DNA from: an uncultured Pelagimonas sp.
Lineage (GTDB): Bacteria; Pseudomonadota; Alphaproteobacteria; Rhodobacterales; Rhodobacteraceae
Assembly: GCA_947499735.1 (NCBI GenBank)
Contig: CANMPP010000001.1
Location: forward strand, 1,240,001 to 1,304,000
Length of the DNA stretch: 64,000 nucleotides
Reading direction: 5' to 3'
Made by a program: the position numbers and the translations under genes. Every line of letters begins with the position of its first letter. The stretch's first letter is position 1. Below the pieces are notes generated by a model. It had not been told where the DNA came from. It saw only the letters and a list, made by a program, of their open reading frames with translations, and did not search any database. Of this stretch, positions 17,071 to 27,278 are shown piece after piece.

Positions 17071-18363
17071 TTAAGTGGCTGGCGCTGCTTCGTTTTGGTT
17101 TTGATCATCGCTGTCTGTTTCGGCCTCTTCAGCCAATTCGATAGCGTATTCCTGCGCATATTCCATTGCGACAGGTGTCGATGTTGGCATGATCGGTGCG
17201 TATGCCCCGCTTTCCTCGACAGAGACTGTTGCACGCTGTGTAGACCGATAGAGACCGTAGGCCGCAATGCCCAACAAAACCGCTGCAAGGAAAACGAAAT
17301 ATCCCCCCGCCCCAAATGCGTCCATCGACCAGCCCAGTAACAGCGGCCCGGTGACGGCACCCGCACCGTTGACAAACAACATCCCGGCCGACGCGCTGGC
17401 CATGTCATCCTTGTCCAAATAGTCGTTCGCGTGGGCGATAAACAAGGAATACAACGGGTTCGCCATTGCGCCGATCATGCCAGAACATAGGACAAGCATT
17501 GTAAAACTGTCCCAAGTGTAGACCCCGGTCACACAGGCGGCCCCTGCCAGACCGGAACTGGAAATGATCAAGAACCGTCGATCCATACGATCAGACAGCC
17601 AGCCAATCGGATATTGCGCCACCAACGCGCCCAGATAGATTGCGCCATTTGCCAAGGCCAGCTCAGACAGGGTTAATCCCGCCAGCTGACCAAAAACCGC
17701 GATGCCGCCGAACTGACACGCATAAACCCCGCCCAGCAAAAAGAGACCCACAAAGGTCAAAGGAGACACCGTGAACAATTCGCGCAAAGTCATGGGTTTT
17801 GCCGTCTCAAAGGCCGGGGTGGGCGACACAGACAACAGAACCGGCGCAAAGGAGACGGAAACCAAAACAGATGGGATAATGAACAGGATAAAACCACTAT
17901 TATCCGGTGTGACAAGGAACCACTGCGCCAGAATCAAGCCCGAGCTTTGGACCAACATATAGGCCGACAGCGCCTGCCCCCGCGTCTCATTATCCGCAGC
18001 ATCATTCAACCAGCTTTCCGAAACAACGTACACGCCACAGAAACCAAAGCCGATAATGAACCGGCCCAAAATCCAAACCGGCCAAAAGGGAAGCGCAGGA
18101 AACAGAATAAGTGCCGCAGAAACAAGAGAGGCCAAGGCTGCGTAAACACGAACATGCCCAACACGGCGGATCAGGACAGGCGTGATGCGGGACGAGAACA
18201 AAAAGCCAAGAAAATAGGCCGAAATGATCACGGAAATCTCGAATTGAGAAAACCCTAAATCAGGCCCACGATAGCCGATCAACGCACTTTGAATGCCATT
18301 GCCCGTCATCAACAACAACATTCCCAGGAACAAAGCCCATGAATTTTTGAACACGCCAATCAT
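17071..18363 (-). CDS. MFS transporter (YcaD-like)
   Basis: A major-facilitator transporter of 430 residues with about twelve hydrophobic segments. It begins with FKNSWALFLGMLLLMTGNGIQ. After the second helix the loop has SRITPVLIRRVGHVRVYA in place of the usual motif A, and the central loop contains SDRMDRRF. The pattern of VSESWLNDAADNETRGQAL is typical of the YcaD/UMF1-like branch of putative permeases. The C-terminal 40 residues form an acidic cytoplasmic tail (EEAETDSDDQNQNE). The substrate is unknown. The start at 18363 follows AAGG. Confidence 0.85.
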   Translation of the reverse strand: MIGVFKNSWALFLGMLLLMTGNGIQSALIGYRGPDLGFSQFEISVIISAYFLGFLFSSRITPVLIRRVGHVRVYAALASLVSAALILFPALPFWPVWILGRFIIGFGFCGVYVVSESWLNDAADNETRGQALSAYMLVQSSGLILAQWFLVTPDNSGFILFIIPSVLVSVSFAPVLLSVSPTPAFETAKPMTLRELFTVSPLTFVGLFLLGGVYACQFGGIAVFGQLAGLTLSELALANGAIYLGALVAQYPIGWLSDRMDRRFLIISSSGLAGAACVTGVYTWDSFTMLVLCSGMIGAMANPLYSLFIAHANDYLDKDDMASASAGMLFVNGAGAVTGPLLLGWSMDAFGAGGYFVFLAAVLLGIAAYGLYRSTQRATVSVEESGAYAPIMPTSTPVAMEYAQEYAIELAEEAETDSDDQNQNEAAPAT

Positions 18364-18477
18364 CGCACGCAACCTTAATGTGACCCGGCATTCGTATGGC
18401 CGTTAGCCCGACATTTCAGACCCTAATCTGAGTCGTCTTGCTATTTTGCGACACGAGTTGATGTGGAGATGTCGTTT

Positions 18478-19554
18478 TCAAGCTTTGCTTGAATATTGGC
18501 CCTCTGGGATCAACAGGGACGCATCACCGTATGAGAAAAAACGGTATTTATTTTCAACAGCATGCGCGTAGATCTTCATCACGCTATCACGTCCTAGAAG
18601 CGCAGAAACCAACATCATTAATGTGCTGCGTGGCAAATGAAAATTTGTCATCAATGCATCTGTCGCGTGGAACTGAAATCCTGGGTAAATGAAAATATCG
18701 GTCACGCCCTGATAGGCACATATTTCGCCCGACCTTGCGGCCGTTTCAATCAGGCGACAGGCGGTTGTACCGACCGGGATCACACGGCCACCAGCGGCTT
18801 TGGTCGCACGCATATCTTCAGCGGCTTGGGCCGTTACTTCGCCCCATTCGCCATGCATTTTATGTGTTGTGACATCGTCAACTTTGACCGGCAAAAACGT
18901 CCCAGCCCCGACATGCAGCGTCACATGCGTGAATTCGACGCCCTTGGCCCGCAGCTGCGTCAAAAGATCCTGATCGAAATGCAGGCTGGCCGTCGGCGCA
19001 GCAACCGCACCGGTATTTTTGGCCCAAACCGTTTGGTAATCTGTCTTGTCCTGCTCGTCTGCTGGTCGCTTGGCGGCGATATAGGGCGGCAAAGGCATGG
19101 CACCAGCCTGATTAAGCGCTGTTTCAAACGCATCGCCTTCCAGATTAAACCGAAGCTTGGCCTGCCCGTCCGCCCGCGAGACTAAAACCGCCTCAAAATC
19201 ATCCGAAAAATGGATATTTTCACCGTCTTTGACCTTTTTCAGCGGCTTGATCAGCGCACTCCATGTGCCGTCCACTTCTGGTGACAACAGCGTCACTTCA
19301 ATATGCGCTTCCGTCAGCCCTGCGTCGCTTTGTCTGCGCCGCACCCCACTTAGCCGCGCGGGAATGACACGGGTGTCGTTGAGAACCAAACGATCGCCCG
19401 GCTGAAACATATCGACCAAATTACGCACATGTAGATCTTTTATGGTCGATCCATCGGCTACCAAAAGGCGTGCGCTGGATCGCGGTGTGGCTGGTCGCGT
19501 GGCAATCAGATCCTCGGGCAAGTCAAAGTCAAAATCGCTCAGCTGCAGGCTCAT
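18478..19554 (-). CDS. queA: S-adenosylmethionine:tRNA ribosyltransferase-isomerase QueA
   Basis: A protein of 358 residues that transfers and isomerises the ribosyl group of SAM onto preQ1-modified tRNA to make epoxyqueuosine. The family signature is present: [39 protein letters not shown], the [11 protein letters not shown] core, [15 protein letters not shown], and the end region [34 protein letters not shown] 19554 lies five bases after the stop of the upstream AsmA-like gene, so the two are probably co-transcribed. The tgt gene, often a neighbour, is not in the window. Confidence 0.96.
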   Translation of the reverse strand: MSLQLSDFDFDLPEDLIATRPATPRSSARLLVADGSTIKDLHVRNLVDMFQPGDRLVLNDTRVIPARLSGVRRRQSDAGLTEAHIEVTLLSPEVDGTWSALIKPLKKVKDGENIHFSDDFEAVLVSRADGQAKLRFNLEGDAFETALNQAGAMPLPPYIAAKRPADEQDKTDYQTVWAKNTGAVAAPTASLHFDQDLLTQLRAKGVEFTHVTLHVGAGTFLPVKVDDVTTHKMHGEWGEVTAQAAEDMRATKAAGGRVIPVGTTACRLIETAARSGEICAYQGVTDIFIYPGFQFHATDALMTNFHLPRSTLMMLVSALLGRDSVMKIYAHAVENKYRFFSYGDASLLIPEGQYSSKA

Positions 19555-19559
19555 ATTCG

Positions 19560-22500
19560 TCAATTCTCAAGCTTGGGGACAGGACGGCGGAAAATTTCAC
19601 GAAACATGCCCGGTGTGAAGACCGAAAGTGGATTTACCGACACATTTGGCGTATCCGTTGTGCCCTTAAGTGCGAAATTAAAACCGATCAACCCTTCACC
19701 GTCACGCGCTGAAAACAACCGGCCGATACCGTTCAAGATATAGACGGGTGACAGAACCCCCTGCATATCCAACCGACCCGACGCAAGGTCGTAATACCCA
19801 TCCAAAGACACGCCCATAGAGGGGCCAACGGCGCTGGATTCTGTAATGATCGCGCGATGGGGGGTCAGGCGGAAGGAACCTTCGACCGTGTCAAAATAGA
19901 TGCCGGACCCGTTGACTTCATCCAAAATACCAACAATCGAAACCGCATCCAATAGGGCGCCAATAGCGGGTGCATTGCGTACCCGGGTTCCTTGGATTTT
20001 CATCGTGCCATCATAGGTGCCTTCAAAGCCACGCGTTGGGGTAAATGACAGTTCAAATGCCCCATCACTCACATTATCCATGAACCCGGCAGCTGCGAAA
20101 ATATCACCCGCGTCTTCACCTGTGATGAAAAACGATGTCCCGCCTGCCCCCGGTGTCATGGTTCCGGCCACAGGGGTCTTGCCGCCCAAACGGCCTGTAA
20201 AACGCCCCGTCATTCCGGCAGAGGATGCAGTAAAACTGGCACGGAACCGATCCAACCAAATCGAGTCCGTAACCTGCAATCGATTGAGTTCAACCGTCAT
20301 CGGAACGCTGCTCGATCCGCCAGATCCAGCACCTGCGCTGCCAAAAGTGGCACGGCGCAAATCGACATTGCCGCCACTTAGGTTGACAGCAGGTGTCTGG
20401 CGTCCCCGCCCGACAAGGCGTCCTGAAACATCCAACCAATTCGCCAGTTCCATTTCCCGCAAGTCCAAGGCCCTGAAACCACCGTCGGCTGTTAGGTCGA
20501 CAGAACCAGCGGCAGTCAGGCCCGCCGCAGAAAGCTGGATATCATCCACAGACATGGTCTGCCCGACAGTGCCGGATACGCTCAAAGATCCAACCTGCCC
20601 AGCGGGTTTGCGCCAATTTAGATGCGGCAACGACATTGTCAGGCCCCGGGTGTTGGTGGTGACGTCGAAGCGATGCGTGTTCGCTCCAAAAGCCAGCGTC
20701 AGCGCACCTTTGCCCTGCCCTGACAACATCCCTGCAGGTAATGTAATGCCAAGCGCTCGCAAATTGGCATCGCTGATATCAACTTCCGCATCAACCACGG
20801 GACGTTCACCCGTTCCCAAGGGTTGGCGATAGGTCCCTTCAAACCCCGCGCCCGATAGGGTCCCGCGGCCAGACACTGTGAACAGCGTGTTGCTTATCGT
20901 CAGATCCAAACTATCAGAGCGCAACGGTTTGTTCTCTAGCAACGCATCGCTGGCAGCATCGCGGACCGTGCCGCCGAAATTGAAGCGAATGTCGTCTTTC
21001 GTCAGGCCCCCACGAATTGGCATGTCCAACGTTCCAGAGATCACAGCCTGCCCCGTCGCCAGATCGGGAGAAAACCCAGATTTTTCAAGAATTTTCAGAG
21101 GCTCTTGATCAATGTAGTCTAAATATCCACCAACCGGACCCCGTGATTTCAATTCAAGTGCAAACAGCGCGGGCCTTTGTTTGAAGTCAGCCACAACAAT
21201 CTGGGACCCGGCCAAATCGACCGGTCGCGAATTCGGGGATGTCTCGCCCTTCGCCAGTTGAACAACCATTCGGTCTTTGTACAATGAAAAATGCCCGCCC
21301 GCCTTTGCAACATCTGCAAAACCGTCTGCAAATGAAACACGCGCTTCTTCAAAATTGAAATCAACAAAAACATCGGGACGTGTCTCTGGCACCAGTCGCA
21401 TCGCAAAAATAGCGTTTGTGATCTGTCCTTCATGAACATGTTGCGCAATCCAGTTGCGAGGCCCCTTTAACTTGCTGGAAGGCCACAGTTTAAGAACAGT
21501 GTCTGGCGACGTTTCTTCGATTTCCGCGTCAATGGCCGTATGCCAACCATCAGCGCGCGCCGAAACTTGACCCTTAATCTTTAATGGATACCGGGGATCT
21601 TTGACGTGAACCTCACCAACCGTGATTTGAAACGGATTGGGCCGTAATTTGAACGCTAGATCGGCACCTTCTATGGTTTCTTCTTGATCGAACACCAACC
21701 CTTCGGCCAAACGCAAATACGAGACCGAAAATTGCCCTTCGAGATCGTCCAACCATCCGTTTTCAACACCGCGCAAGGCCGCCTTACCGGACAAAGACAC
21801 ATCAACGCTGTCAGATAAAACTGTGACTTTCTGGAAATCGAGGACAGAGTCTTTGCGCAAAAACCGAAACGCTGCAGACGCTTCTTGAAACCGGATTGGT
21901 GTTGTTGCTGCACTCGGTTGCACGACGCCTTCTGCAATTTTCAGAGAGGCATCAAAATCCAGCAAATTGCCATTTTCATCGATTCCCGACCTAAATGTGC
22001 CCGAAATTGGCGCGCGCAAGGCCTCAAGCCACGCCAAGGCCGGACTTTGGGTTGCGATATCTTGTGCTGGCAAATCCTCTAGCGCAAAACCGAACTGCGC
22101 CGATGTTTTTCCAATCTCACTTTCTGCGTGTAATTGCAAAGACGCAACTGAAGCGCCCCCACCCAAAAGCGCCATATCAGCCGTAAACATGATGGATGTA
22201 TCGCGGCGTTCCAGTAGCACCCGCCCACCATCGACGGTCCAACCACGTCGCGCACGTGCATCCTCATAGCGAATGGTCATGCCATCCGCTTCCAGATCAT
22301 CCAAGTGTTCCAATAGCGGGCTTTGCGCCAGATTATCCAACGTGGTGATCATCGTAGGAACATCGGGTGCGTCTACATCATCGGAAAACGCATCTCCCAA
22401 GGCCAGGCCCAAACGCCCTGATTTATCCCGCAAAACGGTGATGAAGGCACCGGAAACGCGTCCATTGCGCAAAATCGTATCACCTTGCAGCAAATCCCAG

Positions 22501-22964
22501 CCTGACAGACCGGCCTCTAACGCGCTGAGTTGGGCGATCAAATGCCCGTCCAAATTGACCACGCTTACATCGCTTAACGCGACATGAAGTTGCCCAGAGG
22601 TCTGTGCAAAAAGAGAGATATTTCCGAAGGACACCCGTATATCCGGAGCCATATCAACCAAACTTTGCTCGATATGCTGCGTCAACCAATCAGGTGATTC
22701 AAGGCGGGTTTCACTATGCGCCAGCCACCATACGCCGCCACAAAGGCATGCGGTCAAAAACGCTAATGTGCCAAAAGCTGCCGCCAATCCCCGCGCCCAC
22801 CACGGCCACGTGGTACAGCGATCTTCAGACGGTTTGGCGTCGTTATCTGCGATATCGTCTTCGGCACCTTCCTGTTTGTTTGTCACGGTTTTCGCACATG
22901 CCGGTGCCTTTAATGCCGTCATAGGCGTTGTAACATCTCTTTTATCTTGATCACGCGCAGTCAT
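19560..22964 (-). CDS. Large AsmA/YhdP-like envelope protein (DUF3971)
   Basis: A 1134-residue protein with a cytoplasmic N-terminal tail of about 55 residues, one membrane helix (about residues 57-82, [22 protein letters not shown]), and a very long periplasmic region of repeating beta-strand units. The layout matches the YhdP/AsmA superfamily with a DUF3971-like middle part and an AsmA-like C-terminal part (for example [22 protein letters not shown] and [14 protein letters not shown]). Relatives act as bridges moving phospholipids to the outer membrane. The role here is inferred from the family. It lies five bases upstream of queA, a linkage with no obvious functional reason. Confidence 0.85.
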   Translation of the reverse strand: MTARDQDKRDVTTPMTALKAPACAKTVTNKQEGAEDDIADNDAKPSEDRCTTWPWWARGLAAAFGTLAFLTACLCGGVWWLAHSETRLESPDWLTQHIEQSLVDMAPDIRVSFGNISLFAQTSGQLHVALSDVSVVNLDGHLIAQLSALEAGLSGWDLLQGDTILRNGRVSGAFITVLRDKSGRLGLALGDAFSDDVDAPDVPTMITTLDNLAQSPLLEHLDDLEADGMTIRYEDARARRGWTVDGGRVLLERRDTSIMFTADMALLGGGASVASLQLHAESEIGKTSAQFGFALEDLPAQDIATQSPALAWLEALRAPISGTFRSGIDENGNLLDFDASLKIAEGVVQPSAATTPIRFQEASAAFRFLRKDSVLDFQKVTVLSDSVDVSLSGKAALRGVENGWLDDLEGQFSVSYLRLAEGLVFDQEETIEGADLAFKLRPNPFQITVGEVHVKDPRYPLKIKGQVSARADGWHTAIDAEIEETSPDTVLKLWPSSKLKGPRNWIAQHVHEGQITNAIFAMRLVPETRPDVFVDFNFEEARVSFADGFADVAKAGGHFSLYKDRMVVQLAKGETSPNSRPVDLAGSQIVVADFKQRPALFALELKSRGPVGGYLDYIDQEPLKILEKSGFSPDLATGQAVISGTLDMPIRGGLTKDDIRFNFGGTVRDAASDALLENKPLRSDSLDLTISNTLFTVSGRGTLSGAGFEGTYRQPLGTGERPVVDAEVDISDANLRALGITLPAGMLSGQGKGALTLAFGANTHRFDVTTNTRGLTMSLPHLNWRKPAGQVGSLSVSGTVGQTMSVDDIQLSAAGLTAAGSVDLTADGGFRALDLREMELANWLDVSGRLVGRGRQTPAVNLSGGNVDLRRATFGSAGAGSGGSSSVPMTVELNRLQVTDSIWLDRFRASFTASSAGMTGRFTGRLGGKTPVAGTMTPGAGGTSFFITGEDAGDIFAAAGFMDNVSDGAFELSFTPTRGFEGTYDGTMKIQGTRVRNAPAIGALLDAVSIVGILDEVNGSGIYFDTVEGSFRLTPHRAIITESSAVGPSMGVSLDGYYDLASGRLDMQGVLSPVYILNGIGRLFSARDGEGLIGFNFALKGTTDTPNVSVNPLSVFTPGMFREIFRRPVPKLEN

Positions 22965-23098
22965 ATCAGGCCGAACTCAGCCCCGCACATAATGATCCGT
23001 TCCATGAACACTTGCGTATCCCCTTGCACAGCAGCGCTATGGCCGTTAGCCCAAACGCAATACTGCGCCCCAAACCGGTCTTGAAAAGGAGTTCTGAC

Positions 23099-23557
23099 AT
23101 GACTGATTTGCAAACCGCCCCGGATTTCACTCTGCCCTCTACATTGGGCCATGATATTACGCTGTCTGATTTGCAAGGTGGAAATGTGGTCCTATTTTTC
23201 TATCCGCGCGATAACACAAAAGGGTGTACGACGGAAAACATTGATTTTTCTGCCCTTACGGAAGCTTTCGCAGAGACAAATACAAAACTGTTCGGAATTT
23301 CCAAAGATAGCATGGCAAGTCATGAAAAATTTATCGACAAAAAAGAACTAAAAGCACCACTTTTGTCCGATGAGCATGGTGACGCTTGCGAAAAGTATGA
23401 CGTTTGGAAAGAAAAAAAGATGTACGGGAAAACCTTTATGGGGATCGAACGTGCAACCTTTTTGATCAATGCGCAGGGTGACATCGTCAAATCTTGGCGC
23501 AAGGTAAAAGTCGCAGGTCATGCAGAAGAGGTTCTGGAGGCTGCGCGCACCCTATGA
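23099..23557 (+). CDS. bcp: Peroxiredoxin Bcp/PrxQ
   Basis: A thiol peroxidase of 152 residues, AhpC/TSA family, Bcp group. It has APDFTLPS, FFYPRDNTKGCTTE with the peroxidatic cysteine C43, and GIERATFLINAQGDI. The partner cysteine that E. coli Bcp carries five residues later is absent (position 48 is isoleucine, in GCTTENIDF). The only other cysteine is C97 (GDACEKY). It may therefore work as a one-cysteine enzyme or use C97. ATG 23099 follows AAAAGGAG; an in-frame extension to 23012 has no family similarity. Its stop overlaps the next start. Confidence 0.93.
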   Translation: MTDLQTAPDFTLPSTLGHDITLSDLQGGNVVLFFYPRDNTKGCTTENIDFSALTEAFAETNTKLFGISKDSMASHEKFIDKKELKAPLLSDEHGDACEKYDVWKEKKMYGKTFMGIERATFLINAQGDIVKSWRKVKVAGHAEEVLEAARTL

Positions 23558-24369
23558 CGAACAAGACCCTCTGCGACATGGCCGTTGACGTTCTGACAAC
23601 AGCCGATGGGCGCGAAAAAACTGCGCTTTCCCACAAATATGCGGCGATGTGGTTTGCGGCACGCGAAGCAGGCACACCAATTGAGATCGGGCAAGCAACC
23701 CCGCCATTGCGCCCTGCCCGGCCCGCCAAACCCGAACTGTTGGATCCCCGCGATGTGCCAAAACGCAAACCCGGCAGCCCACAGGGACGCATCGCCCTTT
23801 TGCATGCTGTGGCGCATATCGAACTAAATGCGGTCGATTTGCATTGGGACATCATCCCACGCTTTGCTGAAACACCCATGCCTTTAGGGTGGTATGATGA
23901 CTGGATCAAAGCCGCCGATGAAGAATCCAAACATTTCAACCTAATGTGTGACTGTCTGGAAGAATTGGGCAGTTTTTATGGCGATCTGCCCGCCCATGCC
24001 GGCATGTGGCGGGCAGCCGAGGATACCATTGATGATATTATGGGGCGCCTTGCTGTCGTTCCCATGGTGTTAGAGGCGCGCGGCTTAGACGTAACGCCGG
24101 GAATGATTGAGATTTTCAAACGGGCAAAATTGGATAGTGCCGTCGGCGCATTGGAAATCATCTACGCCGAAGAAGTGGGTCATGTGGCCTATGGATCAAA
24201 GTGGTTTAATTTTTTGTGCGGTCGGCATGAATTCGATCCCAAAGATGTGTTTCATAAGCTGGTCAAAACCTACTTTCACGGCGCGCTCAAACCTCCGTTC
24301 AACGACGAAAAGCGGGCGGAAGCCGGTCTTCCGCTGGATTTCTATTGGCCATTGGCGGAGGAAAAATAG
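23554..24369 (+). CDS. DUF455 ferritin-like protein
   Basis: A protein of 271 residues of the DUF455 family, with a ferritin-like four-helix bundle expected to bind two metal ions. Likely ligands are H84/E90 (HAVAHIELNAVD), E123/E124 and H127 (DEESKHF), E174 (VLEARGL) and E207/H210 (AEEVGHVAYG). The last block is reminiscent of MiaE-type tRNA hydroxylases. Family activity is not established. The ATG overlaps the bcp stop (ATGA), so the two are translationally coupled, and co-production with a peroxidase is plausible for an oxygen-using di-metal protein. Confidence 0.85.
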   Translation: MTNKTLCDMAVDVLTTADGREKTALSHKYAAMWFAAREAGTPIEIGQATPPLRPARPAKPELLDPRDVPKRKPGSPQGRIALLHAVAHIELNAVDLHWDIIPRFAETPMPLGWYDDWIKAADEESKHFNLMCDCLEELGSFYGDLPAHAGMWRAAEDTIDDIMGRLAVVPMVLEARGLDVTPGMIEIFKRAKLDSAVGALEIIYAEEVGHVAYGSKWFNFLCGRHEFDPKDVFHKLVKTYFHGALKPPFNDEKRAEAGLPLDFYWPLAEEK

Positions 24370-24537
24370 GCAGTTTTCGTTAGAAATCCGAAAGATATAG
24401 GCAATTTTCCGCGCATTTTCATCAACGTTAAGCTGCCCTTTGCAAATAGGGGGCAAAATCCTTGCACCAACATAAACCAAAGTTTACCAACCTCGCCAAG
24501 GTACCAGGAAAGTGTACCAGAATTGGGACGAACTATC

Positions 24538-25872
24538 ATGACGAGGTCGAATTGGATGCGCTCGCGTCTTGCGATCAAAACACACGCGTTGATGGAGCAG
24601 TGGTTTCCTGAAAGGAGACTATTCCTTCGATCAACATCAGACACGCGGTTCATTCGACTGCGCTCTGAAACGCAGGCCTTGGCCGTTCTGGGTGTCACGG
24701 CTGTAATGTCTTGGACCATTATTGCGACCGCCATCCTTTTGATGGATAGCATCGGGTCCGGCAATTTCCGTGAACAGGCTAAGCGCGATCAAATCACCTA
24801 TGAGCAACGTTTGAATGCGTTGTCCAAGGAACGCGACACACGCGCCGCGGAAGCCCAAGCCGCACATCAACGTTTTAATTCTGTTCTCGAGCAAATTTCG
24901 GTGATGCAGTCCCAATTGCTGGACTCCGAAACCCGCCGTAGAGAAGTTGAAAAAGGTCTAGACATCGTTCAAGCGACCTTGATGGACACGATGAAGCAGC
25001 GCGAAGACGCTTCGCAAGAGCTGGCTTTGCTGCAAGATCAAATAAACGGCGATGGAACCGCTGTTGCCCTAGCGTCCAACGGAACAAGCGATGCTGAGAT
25101 CGAATTCCTATCTGAGGCATTGGAAAGCACCGCACAAGAGCGCGACCAAGTGATCGCCGATGCCGAAGAAGCCTTTGTTCGAGCCGAAGAAATGGCCGAC
25201 GAGATTCGGGATATGCAGATCAAGAACGACGCGATTTTCCGTCAACTTGAAGAAGCAATGACCGTTTCTGTTAAGCCGCTGGATCGCATGTTTGAACGGG
25301 CTGGCATGGATGCTGACAGCATTATCAATCAAGTGCGTCGCGGATATTCCGGTCAGGGCGGACCTCTTACGCCCTTAACGCTGACAGCGCGCGGCGAAGA
25401 ACCATCGTTGGATGCCCAACGCGCAAACGATATTCTGGGCCAGATGGATCGCTTGAACCTCTACCGCATCGCGGCAGAAAAAGCGCCATTTGCCACACCA
25501 TTGAAAGATTCCTTCCGTTTCACCTCTGGCTTTGGCTATCGCTGGGGCCGCCTGCATGCGGGTGCTGATTTTGCAGCACCGCATGGAACACCGATCTATT
25601 CGACCGCAGATGGCGTAGTGACATTTGCGGGCTGGCAATCAGGCTATGGACGCCTGGTAAAAATCCAGCATGAGTTCGGAATTGAGACAAGATATGCGCA
25701 TATGTCGAAAATTCGCGTTAAAGTTGGACAAAGGGTCTCGCGTGGTCAACGCGTTGGTGATATGGGGAATACTGGACGGTCCACCGGAACGCATCTTCAC
25801 TACGAAGTGCGCGTCGGCGGCAAACCTGTCAATCCGATGATCTACATCAAGGCTGCAAACGATGTTTTCTAA
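24538..25872 (+). CDS. Membrane-anchored M23 (LytM) peptidase with coiled coil
   Basis: A protein of 444 residues: a short cytoplasmic basic N terminus, one membrane helix (about residues 46-70), a long periplasmic coiled coil (about 75-230), then a C-terminal LytM domain. The zinc motifs are complete: HAGADFAAP (H340, D344) and RYAHMSK plus HLHYE (about residue 419). It should cut peptidoglycan cross-bridges or peptides, or activate other hydrolases. The start is uncertain: ATG 24538 or TTG 24523, neither with a strong ribosome binding site. The gene overlaps the bactofilin gene by 11 bases, a pairing also found in bacteria where the bactofilin guides a cognate M23 enzyme. Confidence 0.88.
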   Translation: MTRSNWMRSRLAIKTHALMEQWFPERRLFLRSTSDTRFIRLRSETQALAVLGVTAVMSWTIIATAILLMDSIGSGNFREQAKRDQITYEQRLNALSKERDTRAAEAQAAHQRFNSVLEQISVMQSQLLDSETRRREVEKGLDIVQATLMDTMKQREDASQELALLQDQINGDGTAVALASNGTSDAEIEFLSEALESTAQERDQVIADAEEAFVRAEEMADEIRDMQIKNDAIFRQLEEAMTVSVKPLDRMFERAGMDADSIINQVRRGYSGQGGPLTPLTLTARGEEPSLDAQRANDILGQMDRLNLYRIAAEKAPFATPLKDSFRFTSGFGYRWGRLHAGADFAAPHGTPIYSTADGVVTFAGWQSGYGRLVKIQHEFGIETRYAHMSKIRVKVGQRVSRGQRVGDMGNTGRSTGTHLHYEVRVGGKPVNPMIYIKAANDVF

Positions 25873-26356
25873 AAGCAAAATAAACGAACCAGGCCCGAAG
25901 GCCGATGAATCCGCGGCCAAGCCCGCTCCAACTCCAACAGAAGCGTCCCGTCCGAGCAAACCACCTATGCCATCATCTACAACACCAAAAGCAAAACCAC
26001 CTGCATCAATCCTGTCTTCTGACCTGCACATTTCAGGAAACATCAAGACAACTGGCGACATCCAGGTTGAAGGCAATATCGAAGGCGACATTCGTGCGCA
26101 TCTGCTGACAATCGGCGAAAGCGCTACGATCAAAGGTGAAGTTGTTGCGGATGACGTTGTCATCAACGGCCGTATCGTTGGTCGTGTGCGTGGCTTGAAG
26201 GTTCGCTTGACTGCAACCGCACGTGTCGAAGGCGACATTATTCACAAGACGATCGCGATCGAAAGCGGTGCGCATTTTGAAGGTTCTGTTCAACGTCAGG
26301 ACGACCCGCTGTCCAATGGACGCACAACGCCTGTCGCACCAAAAGCTGAGGGCTAA
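25862..26356 (+). CDS. Bactofilin
   Basis: A 164-residue bactofilin (DUF583), a cytoskeletal protein that polymerises without nucleotides and often docks to the inner face of the membrane. The N-terminal 45 residues are rich in Pro, Ser, Ala and Lys and probably unfolded. Residues about 50-145 form the beta-helix core with periodic hydrophobic and glycine positions (SDLHISGNIKTTGDIQVEG, GNIEGDIRAHLLTIGESA, KGEVVADDVVINGRIVG). A short tail follows. It starts inside the M23 gene and is followed by a strong terminator, so it ends the operon. Confidence 0.93.
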   Translation: MFSKSKINEPGPKADESAAKPAPTPTEASRPSKPPMPSSTTPKAKPPASILSSDLHISGNIKTTGDIQVEGNIEGDIRAHLLTIGESATIKGEVVADDVVINGRIVGRVRGLKVRLTATARVEGDIIHKTIAIESGAHFEGSVQRQDDPLSNGRTTPVAPKAEG

Positions 26357-26393
26357 TACCCCTACCTTCGCCAACCCGACCAAAGCATTTTCA

Positions 26394-26425
26394 AACGCCT
26401 GCGTCTGTGACGCGGGCGTTTTTTT
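26394..26425 (+). terminator. Terminator of the M23-bactofilin operon
   Basis: A 12-bp stem, AACGCCTGCGTC (26394-26405) with GACGCGGGCGTT (26409-26420), has one G-T pair, a three-base loop and a following T run. Confidence 0.9.
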
Positions 26426-26562
26426 GTCCTTATCTTGCATTATTCGCGATCCAACACCTGCGTGATCCACCGGCTCATATATGATTGCCCAATAGCTATG
26501 CATAATTCTGTGGATAACTGTTACAGGCATGTCATGGAATCGTTCTATTTCTGAAAAGCAAG

Positions 26563-26674
26563 ACCACTCTATGTGGTGGGGGTTGATCGTTAACCAACGC
26601 CAGATATAGTGGAGCTACGCGGAGTGGCAGCCCGCGGAAGTTGAGGAAAACAAGACAGGCAAAGGACTGTTCCA
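26563..26674 (+). promoter_or_regulatory. Possibly structured leader of the HNH gene
   Basis: Four short complementary pairs lie one after another: CCAC/GTGG, GGTT/AACC, CCA/TGG, and the strongest, CGCGG with CCGCG around 26619-26638. The leader ends with AAGGA before the ATG. It matches no riboswitch class that I know. The fold is inferred by eye. Confidence 0.3.
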
Positions 26675-27259
26675 ATGGATCCCGATTTCAGGACCAGCTT
26701 CGTGCGCGAGCCATCCGCGCTAAAACACCACCCCGCATTGGTGCTAAACGCCGATTACCGCCCTCTGTCCTATTACCCGCTTAGCCTCTGGCCTTGGCAA
26801 GAGGCTGTAAAGGCGGCTTTCTTAGAAAGGGTCGATATTGTCGCGGAATATGACCAAGAGGTCCGCAGCCCGACAATGACGTTAAAGATACCTAGTGTCG
26901 TCGTTCTCAAAGATTTTGTTCAACCTAGAAAGCGCGTGGCCTTCACGCGCTTTAATCTTTTTTTGAGGGATGAATTTCGGTGTCAGTATTGCGGATCAAA
27001 GGACAATTTGACCTTTGATCACGTCATTCCGCGTGCTGATGGCGGCATCACATCTTGGGAAAACGTTGTTGCGGCCTGTTCGCCATGCAACCTGAAAAAG
27101 GGCTCCAAGTCGCTAAAACAATGTGGGATGCGCCTGCGCAAATTGCCCCGCCAGCCGGATGCAGGCCTGTTGATGAATATGGGGCGAAAATTTCCACCCA
27201 ACTATCTGCATGAAAGCTGGATGGATTTCCTGTATTGGGATGCCGAGCTAGACGCTTAA
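26675..27259 (+). CDS. HNH endonuclease-family protein
   Basis: A 194-residue protein with an HNH domain at about residues 105-155. Two CxxC zinc pairs (CQYCGS and CSPCN) flank the catalytic block LTFDHVIPRADGGITSWENVV. The N-terminal 100 residues (VLNADYRPLSYYPLSLWPWQEA and PSVVVLKDFV) belong to the widespread chromosomal HNH group found next to housekeeping genes, whose role is unclear and which are not restriction enzymes. AAGGA precedes the ATG. It is a lone gene, convergent with the esterase gene 20 bases away. Confidence 0.9.
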   Translation: MDPDFRTSFVREPSALKHHPALVLNADYRPLSYYPLSLWPWQEAVKAAFLERVDIVAEYDQEVRSPTMTLKIPSVVVLKDFVQPRKRVAFTRFNLFLRDEFRCQYCGSKDNLTFDHVIPRADGGITSWENVVAACSPCNLKKGSKSLKQCGMRLRKLPRQPDAGLLMNMGRKFPPNYLHESWMDFLYWDAELDA

Positions 27260-27278
27260 AGCGCCTAGTCATTCAGGA

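Larger units (their letters stand above)
26357..26674. other. Intergenic region: terminator, one DnaA-box match, long leader
   Basis: These 318 bases hold the bactofilin terminator, a single exact copy of the DnaA-box consensus TTATCCACA on the minus strand (26509-26517), and a leader of about 100 bases before the HNH gene with several short inverted repeats. No gene is seen. Confidence 0.55.

Noticed and set aside
20017-20832. Plus-strand open frame of 271 codons opposite the AsmA-like gene
   Set aside because: A Pro/Ser/Arg-rich translation typical of the reverse strand of a well-supported gene; no domain seen.
26509-26517. DnaA box TTATCCACA as sign of a replication origin
   Set aside because: I found only this one exact copy, with no cluster, no AT-rich unwinding region and no dnaA/dnaN or origin-type neighbours.
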